A stretch of 64,000 bases of DNA from Flammulina velutipes (GCA_011800155.1 CM022372.1:930001-994000), one strand, 5' to 3'. Shown: positions 11,480-23,200, counted from the first letter of the stretch. Notes: generated by a model not told the origin, from the letters alone. Program-made: numbers and translations.

Positions 11480-12917
11480 TCATAAATAATAGTCTGGGGA
11501 ATCTATCCACGGGTCTGTGACAAATCGTACGGGAATAGATCCATGCGTGGGAAGGAATGGTGAACTGGCGGGAGGATGCACTACGACGTGAAGGAAGTCC
11601 TGGAAGAGATATGAAGAGTCAATATGATATATGCGATGGCTAGTAGGTTCCATACCTTGACTGTGACACCAGATGCAGCGAAACTACCGACGCTCACGTT
11701 TGAGTTGCACTGGATTTCACCTTCCCAGTCAAGGACCTCGTCCTCCGAGGGAGGCGAGGCGAGTTGAGAAGTGGTCGGTGGGACAGGCCAGAGTTTGCCA
11801 TCACCAATGATCGTATGCTGGTTAGCACACGAGCCGCGCACAATTGTTGTAACCCGACGAAGCAATGTCACGGTGAGAGGCGTGGCCGGCGAGGAAGGAA
11901 ACACTCTCTGGAGAGACGACAGACTGCCGTTCAGTTGTATGTGGAAGGGAATGACATCAGAGATGGCGAATATCTGAACGGATGGTATCAGAATCTGTCA
12001 TGACTCGTTAGTCGAGAGTTTGATATGAGAAAACAGCGAAAGAGATATACATACATTTATGTAAACGGGCAAAACCATTATGTTGGGCTTGATTTTCATG
12101 TCGATAATTGACTGAATCCACTCCTCTGGTGCAGACTTGAGGCCACAGAAAAGCGGAATTCGGATAATTGGTCGGTTCGGACGTGCCCGAGGGTGATACC
12201 TCAGAGGAATGCGGAGACTGTCAAAACATCTTCAGTTAGTGGGTATTTACAAAAAGAAGTAACGAAACGTACCATTTGGCCTTGGAGATGAAACTTAGAT
12301 TTTGACGGATATACGAGACGTGGATTGTTAATGCATAGACGGACGTCACCATTACGACTGGAAGTTGAGTGAATATGAAGCTTGGAGGTAGTGATACGTG
12401 GTTTTCGCCATCTTGGTATGTGGCTGGCAACGAGAACGAGAACGTTAACGAGCTGGGACAGATATCACCTTGATGATCACCATTAGGATGCGCGCTCCAG
12501 ACCGTCACCTTCTGACGGAGGGTCTGAATCGAAGTAGACCCGCCCGCTGAATTCAAGTAATCGAGTTGTCCGGTCATCTGGTAAATTAACATGAGAAGAT
12601 ACACGAGAGAAATGGCGGATGGGTACCTGAACAGTCACCCTAGATGTCTCCTCGTTTTTGTCAAGCAGGAGGACGCCATTGATTTTGCTGCGTCGTCCAA
12701 AAGTTGGCGTTGTAGCGCCATCCTCTTGGTCATGTAGGACAACAGTGACACTGCCGTGCTTCTTGACGAATGTTCCTGTAGGATGAGATCGACGGATACT
12801 AGGAGTGTGTTCGATACGTTCTTCGCCATGCACGGGGTCGCAAGAGTAAGAGGGAGGTGAGGAAGCTTCGGCGTAGAGAGGAAGTATGTCTGAGCTGTAG
12901 ATGTGTTCTGTGGGCAT
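11480..12917 (-). CDS. Arrestin-like trafficking adaptor with PPxY motif
   Basis: Five exons (12627-12917, 12273-12577, 12055-12217, 11656-11994, 11480-11599) give 405 residues. The fold pattern is that of fungal arrestin-N proteins: NGVLLLDKNEETSRVTVQ, SLTFSFSLP followed by LPPSFIF, then HVSYIRQNLSFISKAKCLRI. The N-terminus has PPSY (residues 21-24) in a proline-rich stretch. In fungal ARTs, PPxY motifs recruit the Rsp5-type ubiquitin ligase to nutrient transporters and trigger endocytosis; that role here is inferred. The C-terminal half is serine/proline-rich with a second beta-rich region. The gene faces MSH5 tail to tail, 164 bp apart. Confidence 0.82.
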
Positions 12918-14249
12918 TCGTCAGGAGGAGAGAGACGAGTCATGCGTTCCTTATAAACTGACTTGCAGTGTCGAAAAAACGGAAGACCTCTAAGGGCAAG
13001 TAAGACCTCTAAAGGTAAGTAGGTACTTTCCTATGACTCACGATCAAGACGGTATGCTCAGTAAGCAAGTATATTTGTGACTCGAGTCTAGATGACAGCT
13101 TGAGCCTTGCATTTCCGATGTATCGGCTGGGTTGTCTGACACTGTAAGAAATAAATGGGTATATCCGATGGTAATGAACGCAACAGGAGTACTATTGACT
13201 AGTACATCGCAATGCAGCGTGTACAATGTAGTGGCATAAAGGCGTCATACCGCACGTTAACGGCCTGGAGACGGAAAACGTCAGATTTGCGGAATTCGAG
13301 TAAACACTGGCATAAACGCACTTATAGTTGTAAACGCCATCACCATCCAGGGACGCAAGGACAACCTGGTTCATAGAGTCTATTCCAACCATCGTGTCTG
13401 ACTACGACAAACATAAGGATGGAACAGGCTGGCATAAAACCATGCCTCAGAATGTTGGGAGGGCCCCGATGAGTAGGTTGTCGATGGAAAGGAGGGTATA
13501 GTATGTCCAAACCCACCATCGTATATCCGTGAGTGGCGATCCGACAAGAATATCTTGGAAAGTTCATAGTTCACCAATGTGATCAAACAGAATTGTGAAG
13601 ATGGTTCGCGAAGCCCAATCAATTGGACGATATTCTTCTTCTCCTGTACCTAGCAGAGGGAGTCCCTTTAGCCAGATATGCTGTCAGACGTAAAGACGTA
13701 CCTATCGAGCGAGTTCAATAGCCTGAGATTCCTCGATTGTGATGTTTCCTTTAGGATTCCTATATAGTCCTGAGTCAGGATGATATGACCCTATGATAAG
13801 AAATGGATAGTTGTAAGCAATCTCTCGCTGAAGAGCCTGAAGTCGTGAAATCTGTAACGAAGGCTGGAAAGGGCAGACTCGGAGAAGGTAAAGAATTGAT
13901 TCGAGTTGAGGGGGAGCATAGTATCTTAGTGGCAAGGCATACAAGAATGATCCACTTGAGATGTTAAAGTGTGTAACAACTTTGTTTGTCAATTGAACGC
14001 GCCATCGTCGAGACTTGTTTGAAAGTCCCATTGATGATTGATCTGAATCAAGTCTCTTATGTCATTCGTTCCCACGGCTAGTCACAATGGCCACCGCACG
14101 TTCGAACCACCTCCGCGGCTCTCCACGGTTCCGGGCCCCGTCTAACGGTCGCGAATGTGACACGGGGGCTTAAAAAATGTATGTATTACCATGTGACCCC
14201 TTTGCCATCTACATAAATCACTTTTCTCGCTGTGTGATTAACACTCAAA
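12918..14249. other. Poorly explained 1.3-kb stretch
   Basis: It lies between the start of the arrestin-like gene and the start of the PLP enzyme gene. Several medium frames lie on the minus strand (13044-13622 and 13702-14031) but I could not join them into a family-like protein. Around 12980-13022 there is a short direct repeat of about 19 bp (AAGACCTCTAA core), present twice in tandem. Either a fast-evolving gene or long upstream regions would fit. Confidence 0.4.
13702..14031 (-). CDS. Possible hypothetical protein, not recognised
   Basis: A 109-codon ATG-started frame. The protein contains YALPLRYYAPPQLESILYLL and LIIGSYHPDSGLYRNPKGN, which look like ordinary protein composition, but no family is recognised. 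A GT site (GTACGT) close to the stop could splice to sequence near 13640, which would extend it by VQEKKNIVQLIGLREPSSQF. No such model could be confirmed. It may equally be non-coding. Confidence 0.25.
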   Translation of the reverse strand: MGLSNKSRRWRVQLTNKVVTHFNISSGSFLYALPLRYYAPPQLESILYLLRVCPFQPSLQISRLQALQREIAYNYPFLIIGSYHPDSGLYRNPKGNITIEESQAIELAR

Positions 14250-15940
14250 ATGAGCCCACCTAAACTCAGCGGAACTATTCTCGTTCACGGCGATTCTGAG
14301 GTTGGACCAGAACGACAGGAAGTAGCGCCCTCAATTTCTGTCACGACGAGTATGTGCAGCTATCACTTCATCCATCAGTGACTCTCACCGAGCTTGTGTA
14401 GCATTCAAAGCAAGCGGTCCTATTGAGAATTTTGAGGATGTTCAGAACCCGGAGAGACATATTTACTCTCGATACACCCAGGATGTTAGCACGCGCGTTG
14501 AACACATTCTAAGCAAAATTACGGTCAAGGATACCTCCGTCTTCATTTCGTAGCCACCTGACCTCTTTCAACAGGGTGGACATGCGCTCATCTATGCATC
14601 TGGATTAGCAGCTGCCTACGGCGTATGTCATATTTCAAACACTGGCATAAGTAACAGAATTCTGACTCGATAAACAGGCACTGGTCCTTCTCAAGCCGAA
14701 GCGCATTGCAATCAAGGATGGTTACTTCGGCTGCCACTCTTCCATTGAGGTGTACTCAAAGGCCAAGGATGATGGTGTTGAATTAATCGACCTCGACGCG
14801 GACTATCAACCGGGCGATCTCTGCTGGCTGGAGACCCCTGTAAATCCTATGGGAGAGAGCAGGTACGCAATATGGTATATCGATGCCGACGTCACGCAGG
14901 TTAATCGCATTTAGGGATATCACATACTATGCAGAGAAAGTACGTTCTAATCAACAAACAATTCGTCGTGTACTTTTAACAGTGATACACAGATTCACAA
15001 GGTAGGCGGAAAACTACTAGTGGACGCCACTTTCGCTCCCCCTCCTCTTTTGGATCCGTTTAAATGGGGCGCAGACGTGTAAGTTCCCTCCAGTCTAGTG
15101 AACCGACGTTCGTACTAATTGATTTAAGTGTCTTCCATTCTGGTACAAAATACTTCGGTGGTCATTCCGACCTGCTCGCAGGTGTAACCATCGTTAAAAC
15201 GGTCGAGGAATGGACAGAAGTAAGTTCTGATTTCTCAGTCGTATCCCCGCTGAACGGCTGTGTAGATCCATCACAATCGGACGTACATGGGAAGCGTGGC
15301 TGGCTCCTTGGATGCGTGGCTATTGCTACGGTCTCTCCGAACATTGCATTTGCGTGTTGCTCGCCAGTCAGAGACAGCGACCGCATTGGTGCAATGGCTC
15401 CAAGCCATCGCGTCCACTCCAGTTGGACAGACCTACGACGGGGTGCCAGGAGGCATTTTGATCAAGGTCTGGCATTCTTCGCTCCAGGGCATTGACGCCC
15501 GTGGATTCGATCCCAAAACTCAAATGGAGGGCGGTTGGAATGCCACCTTTTCCATTCAGGTGAATTCACTACATATTTCCAGTTCATTGACTGCATACTC
15601 ACAATGTATGTTCATCAGCTGGCGACGATCGAAAAGGCCAAGGCCTTGCCTTTCAAATCGAAGACTTTTGTTGTACGATTCAATGATTTTCTTGGTCTTA
15701 AAGTTGCTGACTTCTGATATACAGGCTGCCACGAGTTTAGGAGGTGTTGAATCGCTCATAGAATATCGGGCTGGTGCCGATGTCAGAGAGGATCCACGGT
15801 TAATCCGTTTGAGCATAGGCGTCGAAGAGCTGGAGGTGAGTCCATGTCTCTTCGAGAGCGGCAGAATATTGACGATGCTTCAGGATCTGAAGGCAGGACT
15901 GGCGATTGGCCTCGTCGAAGTTTCCAAAATTAATGAATAG
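14250..15940 (+). CDS. Cys/Met metabolism PLP-dependent enzyme (cystathionine synthase/lyase-like)
   Basis: Eleven exons (14250-14349, 14402-14523, 14575-14622, 14678-14862, 14915-14939, 14993-15078, 15129-15219, 15266-15559, 15619-15672, 15725-15835, 15884-15940) give 390 residues. The fold type I landmarks are HIYSRYTQDVSTRVEHIL, GGHALIYASGLAAAYGALVL, CWLETPVNPMGESRDI, LLVDATFAPPPLLDPFKWGA and the PLP lysine in HSGTKYFGGHSDLLAG (Lys196). The C-terminus has TSLGGVESLIEYRA and RLSIGVEELEDLKAGL. It most resembles the fungal YHR112C-type branch of trans-sulfuration enzymes, whose exact reaction is not settled. Cystathionine gamma-lyase or gamma-synthase activity is therefore only a family-level guess. 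All motifs needed for cofactor binding look intact. Confidence 0.93.
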
Positions 15941-16265
15941 ACAGCAAGAATGTAGCCACGTACTTAAGAGATCGAAGATATGACGCATGATAGTCAAACT
16001 CTTCAGCTTCCGGCAAATGGTTCAAATTATGCTAAGTATTCTCCTTGAGCAAATCGAAACACTAAGTAATGAATGCCCTATACGATAACCGAAACATGTA
16101 AGAATATAGATAGGTGGACCGAGAATATGTACTGTAGTAACGATTGAGGTATTTCCAATAACAGATTTGCAAGACACGATGGGAAGGGACGATTAGATTA
16201 TAATTACATGGAATTCCGGATAGCAAAAAGCCCAATTAGACGATGTATAGAAAGTTGAAAGAACC
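15941..16265. other. Convergent 3' intergenic spacer
   Basis: The PLP enzyme gene ends on the plus strand and the kinase gene ends on the minus strand. The stretch is AT-rich and would hold both terminators. No gene seen. Confidence 0.5.
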
Positions 16266-18183
16266 TCAAGCGGGGCTGACGGGCATGTTCGTCCCATTGA
16301 AGGAGAAACCTGATAAACCACGACAATGAAAACCTTCGCAACACGGAAAAGAGAAAAGACGGACCAGAGAACTGATCCTGCACAGTCTGACTCAAGTTCG
16401 AGCCCTCAACAAAGCTATCAATTGGGTCCTCCGTCGTAAACACCGTGTCAAAGTTGGACACGTCAACGGGGCTGGCAACGCTAGGCTTGAACGGCGGATG
16501 GATTCTCTTCTGCGCGAGCAACTTGAAGTCAATATGATTCTTGAAGAAAGGGTGTTCCTTGATTTCCTGGGCACCGTTGACTCCGAGACGCTTTGTTGGG
16601 TCGCGCGTCAATAGTCCCTTAAGTATGCTCATAGCTTCTGCGCCGATGTCTGGGCCGAACGTGAGCGGATCCTGTAAGATTTTTTCGTACATCCGGTCCG
16701 TCACCTCTGGACATATCGAGTCAGGATCGAGGGCACATGATGGAAGTAAAAGAAATGTACCGTCGTAGAACGGCGGTAGGCCTGACAACATTTCGTAGAG
16801 CAACACCCCCAGCGTCCACCAATCGATCGTCTTGTCGTAGCCTTGTCCATTGAGGATCTCGGGCGCGAGGTACTCTGGAGTTCCACAGAAGGTGTTCGTC
16901 TTGTCGTTCGCCTTCATGTTTAGCTTGCACAATCCAAAGTCGCACAACGCGATATGGCCAGTAAAGTCAAGTAGGATGTTCTCGGGTTTCAGGTCGCGGT
17001 ATACGACGTCGAGCTGATGAAGATGCTCTAGGGCAAGAAGCAACTCGGCACTATAGAAACGCGATCGTTCTTCGCTGAATCGTTGTTCCTTCTGAAGATG
17101 ATGGAAGAGCTCTCCGCCGTTAACGAAAGCGAGGACAAGGTAGAGTTTCTGCTCTGACTGGAAGCTGAATTTGAGGGGCACGATGAATGGGCTGTGCACT
17201 TGGGCAAGGACGAGACGTTCCGCAAGAGTGTGCGTAATTTCGTTTCGATGGACAATGTGAGCCTTTCTGATGGTCTTCAAGGCGTATACGCGAGATGTGT
17301 CGCGCTTGCGGACTTGCATCACCTGTACGAAATCAGGTTTAGGGACATCGAGTTCGGATGGGTACGGACCTTTCCAAAACTTCCTTTGCCGATCACAGTG
17401 ATGAGCTCAAAGTCTTCAATTGTCAAGGAGCCGCCGTAGTGAGGTTGATACGAAACACCGATTTGAACCTTGCCCGAACCGCCGACAATGTCATACCACT
17501 GGTCTTCGGTCCCCATATTGTCGAAGTCGGGAACAAAATTGATACTGCCCATGAAGATGTCGTTGCCCAGGTCTGCAAAGAGACCGTCTGCGGTACGCTT
17601 GGGTTCCTCAGCACGGAGGTAACATTGGAGAGAAATTTCAGCATCACGCGACACATCGCTAGGGTGAGACGTAAGAAATGGTGCGACGTGGGAAGAAGGG
17701 ACTGACAAGTGAGCCTGGTACATGTAGAGAGGTTTCTGGACGTCGCCGCCCAGAGGGGTGATGAGGATCTGGTTAACTTCGTACTCCATGACCAGGTAGG
17801 GAAGCCACCAGCATTGAGTTCTCTGGATGCTGTCCCGGCTGTACAAAATTAGACTAAGGAATGCTAGTTGCGCAATTCACATACCTGGTACCTCTGGACT
17901 TTGCAGCAAGACGAGACTGGGTGACACTAGTCGGGGAAACTGAGGCGGCTACCTTTGCCTGCTGTGACTGTAGGACATTCTGCACGGCGGCGGGCATGGC
18001 AGCGCCATTGGGAAGGGAGAGTCCTTCCGCCCACAGAACGCGAATAGCGAGTAGACCGGAACGTGGAATGGGACCGCCGTCTGGATTACCAGGAGTGGGC
18101 GTAGTAGAACGAGTGCCCAGTGCATCGTCGGCGCGGAGATTTGTAGTGGACGACTTTTTGCTACGACCGAGTTTCCAAGACAT
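16266..18183 (-). CDS. YPK1: AGC-family protein kinase, YPK1/SGK type
   Basis: Six exons (17885-18183, 17707-17838, 17370-17658, 16761-17322, 16365-16706, 16266-16309) give 555 residues. The N-terminal 200 residues have a C2-like region (AIRVLWAEGLSLPNGAAMP, YEVNQILITPLGG). The kinase begins at FELITVIGKGSFGKV with ATP lysine Lys256, catalytic YRDLKPEN (Asp350), DFG 368-370 and activation loop TNTFCGTPEYLAPE (PDK1 site Thr384). The C-terminus has the hydrophobic motif FSGFSF (Ser544), phosphorylated by TORC2 in Ypk/SGK kinases. The family controls sphingolipid synthesis, membrane stress and endocytosis. The final exon encodes only the last 14 residues after a GTCCGT donor; without splicing, the hydrophobic motif is lost. 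The symbol is by orthology class, not proof of one-to-one orthology. Confidence 0.94.
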
Positions 18184-18370
18184 GATGGCGGAAAGGAATG
18201 TGTGTGTAGAAAGAGAGAAAACCGGCTCTCGTGGTAGTGATAGTCAGACAGTGGCTTGTGGCTCACCTGACTTATGTTCGGATTATTTCCGAGAATTAAT
18301 TTAAGTACCAGTTTATGTCCTTGGCGCACGCCAAGTTGTTCGAATAACGGTAGCCCGAGTGCTGCATCTT
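18184..18370. promoter_or_regulatory. 187-bp divergent promoter, YPK kinase and metacaspase 1
   Basis: Start codons of the kinase (minus) and metacaspase 1 (plus) are 187 bp apart. The metacaspase start is not certain, so its leader may begin here or inside the first kinase exon. No defined motif recognised. Confidence 0.45.
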
Positions 18371-19984
18371 ATGGGATACCAACACTCTCCAAAACCTCGA
18401 GCTCGATTTACTGATACTCGCAGTGAACAGACCGAGCGCCCCCCGGCCTCCAAGGATGCAGGCAACGAGCGACCGCAACAACAACCACTGAAGGATATCC
18501 CTCGGGGCATCAAAACAGAACTTCGACATCTCTTTCAGTATTCCAAGTGTAACGGTCGCAAGAGGGCGCTCTGTGTGCGTATTGTCATTATTCTCAAATG
18601 CCTTTCGTTGACCTCGCTAGATCGGAATCAATTACGTCGGCCAAAAGAACGAGTTGAAAGGTTGCGTCAACGACACTCGTCACGTCCATGATTTCCTGCT
18701 TCGTCAGTCTCTGCGCCGCTATCTCGTTCTATTCCTGAAATTTGGATCCAGGACACCACGGTTTCAAAAACTCCGAGATCATGGTATTGACGGACACCGA
18801 TCCCAACCCCCGGCGGCATCCAACCAAGGCGCTCATGCTCGGAGCAATGCAGTGGCTCGTCGAAGGCGCCAAGTGTCACGACTCTCTCTTCTTACACTGT
18901 GAGAGCTTCAGTGCTCGCCTCCTATAGCACTATCGATACTCCAACCAGATTCGGGGCATGGTGGCCAATCACCAGACAAGATCGGTGACGAACTTTCCGG
19001 ATTCGATGAAAGTTCGTCTAACTGTTGCACCTCTCGGCTCCCTAATCTGATTCCTCATCCAAGCAATTTATCCTGTCGATTTCAAGTCAGCTGGAACTAT
19101 ACTTGACGATGTCCGTTCCCCCGCACCAAGCTGGAAAACGATACTCATCCTTCAACAGTTCTTGCATAAGCTTTTGGTCAAGCCACTACCTATGGGCTGT
19201 CGACTCACGGTAAGCGAGCCAGCATTCTAATAGACTAAAACGTTCTCACTGTCGACGCAATTAGGCATTGTTTGATGTAAGCGTTCAACACGTCTTGATG
19301 CTCCATCTGACCATTATCCAACCAATAGTGCTGCCACTCTGGCACTGTATTAGGTATCCAACCTCCACATCTTTTCGACCTCCAGCACTTATCTAGATAC
19401 TCCAGACCTTCCTTACTCTGTGAGTTCTGATTGTCAACGAACGCGTCAAAATGCTGATATTCATATCAGTATAATCCGGATGGAACCTTAATGCGTCGCC
19501 AAGTGAGTAAAAAAGCGCTCGAACGCAAGGCGACGTCCGCAGACGTGGTACGGCAAATTTCACTCCACGACGATGAAATTCCTTCTAATGCACTGATAGG
19601 TATGTTGGTCGGGGAGTAAAGACGGACAAACAAGCGCCGATACTTTTCAAGGAGGTGCTGCAGTTGGCGCTATGAGCTATGTGCGTCGTTTGGACATCAT
19701 GATATCCATCTTGTTCTCCCTAATCATGACCAGGCCTTTATAACCTCATTGAAGCGGAACAAGACCCAATCTTATCAGGAATTGTTGAAATCTGTCAGGT
19801 AAGTGCGCATTTGCTAGATGACTCTACCATTCTCAATAGGGAAGTAGGCAAATTCTGCACCCAAAGTACAGCCAGACGCCTCAGCTTGGGAGCTCGCATC
19901 ATATAGTCGGTATCATTCAAATATCCTATCTCTCCGTTCCCTAATTAAACCACTCAGGATACGGGGGTTCGTTTTATTATTTGA
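18371..19984 (+). CDS. Type I metacaspase, copy 1
   Basis: Fourteen exons (18371-18574, 18621-18702, 18752-18898, 18949-19011, 19064-19110, 19159-19209, 19265-19276, 19329-19353, 19397-19419, 19470-19547, 19600-19680, 19734-19798, 19848-19905, 19958-19984) give 320 residues. Key blocks are [36 protein letters not shown] [25 protein letters not shown] (catalytic His148), IYPVDFKSAG and FDCCHSGTVLD (catalytic Cys204), ending DTGVRFII. Metacaspases are calcium-dependent cysteine proteases cleaving after Arg/Lys, linked to ageing and protein quality control. The N-terminal prodomain is short (about 60 residues) and Q/P-poor compared with copy 2. Exon 13 must start at 19848 rather than the nearer AG at 19839 to keep the conserved [10 protein letters not shown] block. 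Confidence 0.92.
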
Positions 19985-20109
19985 TATCTTTATCATCTAT
20001 GTATTTGTTGTATTGTATCAGCATTTCTGTCTTTTCAATGCTCTCGAATTATTAACTGTCAAAGCGACACCTCGCGTATGCGACTAAGGTAATAACTACA
20101 TCATTTCAG

Positions 20110-20857
20110 GAAAGCGTTCATTTCCATTTTGGGCCGAGGGAGTTTTGGGAGAGCTCAAGGCCGATAGATTCTGCTTTACAATCTTAGATATAGATTCAGC
20201 ACTCACTCAGTTTATCTGCAGAAGATGAATATGCTGTAGTCTCCAAGAAGCATTTTTATCACATCAGGGGCTTCAAAATGGTTCAAAGGTCGTAAATGAC
20301 CTCAATAGTTTTAAAGCCTCTGCAGAATTTTTCATTTGCTGAGCTTGCCTACCGATTCGCAAACTAGTATTCGTGACCGTGAGGTAGTGTGACAGTGAGA
20401 TGTGACGCATGTTCCTTTGAAGCGCAATGCGGCACGTACCACGCCTTGTAAATCCGTTGTAAGTACTTGAAAGACCTTTCTATTGAGTATTTCTCTCATA
20501 TATATACTCCTTTTATGGATCACTGGATACATTCCTCACAGGATCTAGTATTTGTTATATTAGTCTAATGTAAGAAATAAATATTCTTCTTATAATTTCA
20601 ATAAATCAGGCAAATATAAAGAAATCATATCAAGATATTATTTCTATACATCAGCCTTTTTACAATAAATTTACGATATATTTACAATGCGGGCGAATTT
20701 GGATTCTTTATATTTGCCTGATTTATTGAAATTATAAGAAGAATATTTATTTCTTACATTAGACTAATATAACAAATACTAGATCCTGTGCCTTGTATAA
20801 TAAATTGATTTATTGAATTTAGCCTGCGTCCGGCCCAAAATAGAAATGAACGCTTTC
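20110..20857. mobile_element. MITE-like element with 27-bp terminal inverted repeats
   Basis: Positions 20110-20136 (GAAAGCGTTCATTTCCATTT then TGGGCCG) are repeated in inverse orientation at 20831-20857 with a single mismatch. The 748-bp unit has no transposase frame, so it would be a non-autonomous DNA transposon. No clear target-site duplication is visible at the outer ends, so the exact boundaries or superfamily cannot be fixed. Another inverted-repeat unit sits inside it. Confidence 0.6.
20537..20790. repeat. Inner element: 87-bp perfect inverted repeat with 80-bp loop
   Basis: Arm 20537-20623 and arm 20704-20790 are exact reverse complements over 87 nt (outer end CACAGGATCTAGTATTTG). 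The loop is 20624-20703. The flanks read CCT on both sides (20534-20536 and 20791-20793), a possible 3-bp target-site duplication. With ends starting CACAG this would resemble CACTA or PIF/Harbinger MITEs, but three bases can match by chance. Perfect arms suggest a young insertion or recent homogenisation. The transcript would fold into a long hairpin. Confidence 0.8.
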
Positions 20858-21006
20858 ACGCACTCTTTCCTTTTACAGAATTTCCAAATGTAAAACAAAT
20901 GTTCCAAGGCAATTTCTCTCATCACTTGCATACCGATAACAAGTCAGATACATAAGTTTCGCTACAGTTGTTCCCAGCACTCCGAGTCAAGGGATAATGA
21001 CACAGT

Positions 21007-23200
21007 CTACTTACGACGGAAAAACGCCAACCAAAATACCTTGAGCAGAAGCATGGGATGCATCATCTCAATTGAAGCGCCATCCATCATCACCACATTT
21101 CGCCACATTGCTGAAGCTGAAGAAGAGGTTAGTTTCCTGGAAAACCATTCACGTCACAATTCTTACCGGCTTGACGATCCTATTCACCGAATCAGTGTTA
21201 TTCGCAAGAAACATTGAGTGGGACGACTTACCGACGCCGCTAGAATCTGCATTTTGTGGCTAAACCATCTTATGAACCACCCGTGCTCGAGGGTCTCCCC
21301 TTCCATGGGAAGTGTAGTGTGATGAGCGTAATCTATTCCAGGATGAGATTGTCCAGAATACAATTTCAGGTTGAGGGCCTACCGATAGCTTTAGTGCTGT
21401 CCCTATGATGCGTAATGATATGAGTGATTCGTGTTGTCGAAAGATGCAGAATACATACCACAAAGGCTTGATCTTGTCTGCCTGTGATTGGAACACTGTG
21501 CGCGCGAATTCATTTGGAAGTCGAGGTTCATTACGATGTTGTTCCAAAATGGTGTTCATCACCATAGCGCCAACTAAAGCCTTTGAGCAACCTTGTCTGT
21601 GTAACATGCAATGTCAATAACACCGGAGGAGCCCATTCAGAGCCCGTACCCATAGATTGGATTGATGCGTGATACGCTGTCACCAATGGCGACAAAATTC
21701 GTTGGAAGATCAGGCGATCGCTCGTAGTGGGTCCAATAGGCCGGGCCTTTTCAAGCATCGAGGTAAGTAGCAGAAACAGACAATTTAAATAGTGCAGAAA
21801 CTTACCAACGTGTACAGAGCTGAATTCCATCGTGTCCTCGGCTTCATGTAACATATCCAGGAAAGGCGGGAACCACGACGGAAGGGGTTGATCGTGTTGG
21901 ATAGCTAAACCGAGCTCCTTGATACCATCCACCGTGCTGGGGAGGTCATCAATACCCCACGAACCACAACACACGGCAACTATAGATAGCGTGAGTACAG
22001 AAACGTGTATTTAAACGGAAACTTTTACTCGTCCGCCCTTCTCCCTTCGATACAGCCAGATATAGCCTGTCCCTGCTATTATCGGGGACGCGAACAATGA
22101 TAGAGCCACCAATATTCTCATATCCACCAGGTATGGGCAGTTTCGCCCCCAGTTCGGGAGAGATATGGAAATGAAACGTCCTGTAGTGCATGTTAGCGTG
22201 GAACGTGTCGCGCTTCAGGTCCTGAGCATATTCCAGGCGTTGTAGCCACTTCGTACCCGCTTGTGTGGGTCCAGTACAATCTAACGGTCGATTAGGTTAT
22301 GTGAAGAGAAGAAGACACTGATCTGACCTATCAATAGACTAGATGAAATTTGTTGAGATACACCATCTCGGTCTCGTACGACAGCAGCGCTAATCCTTTT
22401 CTCTGGGTGGGCGCTATTGACAAGGAGACCCGTTACCGTTCCGATAACTTGCTTGATATTGGGGTACTTCGCAGGATCCAAGATGAGGCGACGAAGTAGT
22501 GTTTCCAGAGCCCTCCGTGATGAGAAGAAGGTCTTAGGTAATTGACCGCCGTAATGCTCAGCGGGGGCAAGCGCGAGATAGCCAAAGAAATTCAACTTGT
22601 AATCGGCGGCATCCAGACTGGCTAGCTGTCAGTAAATAGAAGCAAACTCCACGCGTGAAATATAAGTACCCAATGTCAGAAGCTTCACATTCGGCGTCGA
22701 AATTTGGAAAAAGATGTGACAAGCCTTTGTACAGGATGGGAAGGTTACCTAGATCTTACGTTGAGATACATTGGAGGGACGTATGTCGAGAACTCACCCT
22801 GGATAGATGTGTACTGCATGATTCGCGATCGGGTCGACTGCTGGTCCCATGAGTGGACTAGGCGCGCGTCTTCCGTGTCGAGCCAGTTCTCGCTTTCGAC
22901 TATCACAACATGTTCAAAGTGGTCATGACAGATGCGCGCGGTGAGGAGCCCCGCGATGCTACCATCATTTTAGCACTTTTGTGTCTGGACGCGAAAATGA
23001 AAAAAAACTCACCTTCCACCACAAACAACAGCAGTACCAGAGATTTTGTGGACGGAGTCTCTCTGGCGTCCTAGGCGTTCAGCATCGTAGAAGCCTGACT
23101 CTTTTTCTATCATTCTCTTTGTGAACATGTCCCAGAGGCGAGGAATAGCGAATAGTGCAGCTGCTCCTGAGCCGAGGGCATAGTAATAGGTAGAATCCAT
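21007..23200 (-). CDS. FAD-dependent monooxygenase-like membrane protein
   Basis: Twelve exons (23013-23200, 22798-22958, 22670-22748, 22328-22617, 22029-22280, 21806-21979, 21650-21746, 21459-21596, 21383-21402, 21232-21332, 21167-21179, 21007-21116) give 540 residues. Residues 4-22 form a hydrophobic N-terminal segment (YYYALGSGAAALFAIPRLW). The dinucleotide fold follows as GTAVVCGGSIAGLLTARI, with GGSIAG instead of the usual GxGxxG. The second FAD motif is VAIGDSVSRINPIYGQGCSK. This matches the fungal FAD/NAD(P)-binding monooxygenase-like family, but the substrate is unknown. Two exons are 20 and 13 bp. The tryptophan codon preceding DSTKAI is split by an intron, and missing this makes the gene look frameshifted. 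Confidence 0.85.

Larger units (their letters stand above)
19985..21006. other. Gene-free stretch holding a nested inverted-repeat element
   Basis: No protein gene is supported. Most of the interval (20110-20857) is a terminal-inverted-repeat element with a second, near-perfect hairpin inside it, described separately. The sequence from 20530 to 20820 is strongly AT-rich. Confidence 0.6.

Noticed and set aside
14095..14115. A GTTCGAA-like box that could belong to a tRNA gene.
   Set aside because: Flanking bases do not pair into a T-arm or acceptor stem on either strand.
19834..19910. Metacaspase copy 1 looked broken: with the first acceptor (AG at 19839) the tail became a frameshifted sequence ending early.
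   Set aside because: The next AG (19847) restores the conserved [10 protein letters not shown] block, and a GTCGGT donor then joins the DTGVRFII end, so the gene is intact.
20100..20870. Autonomous transposon with a transposase.
   Set aside because: No coding frame of useful size lies within the inverted-repeat unit, so only a non-autonomous element is supported.
21383..21470. Apparent frameshift in the FAD monooxygenase-like gene after the conserved KIKPLW.
   Set aside because: The tryptophan codon is split by the intron (TG|G). With this phase the 20-bp and following exons read DSTKAIDYAHH in frame and the whole gene sums to 540 codons.
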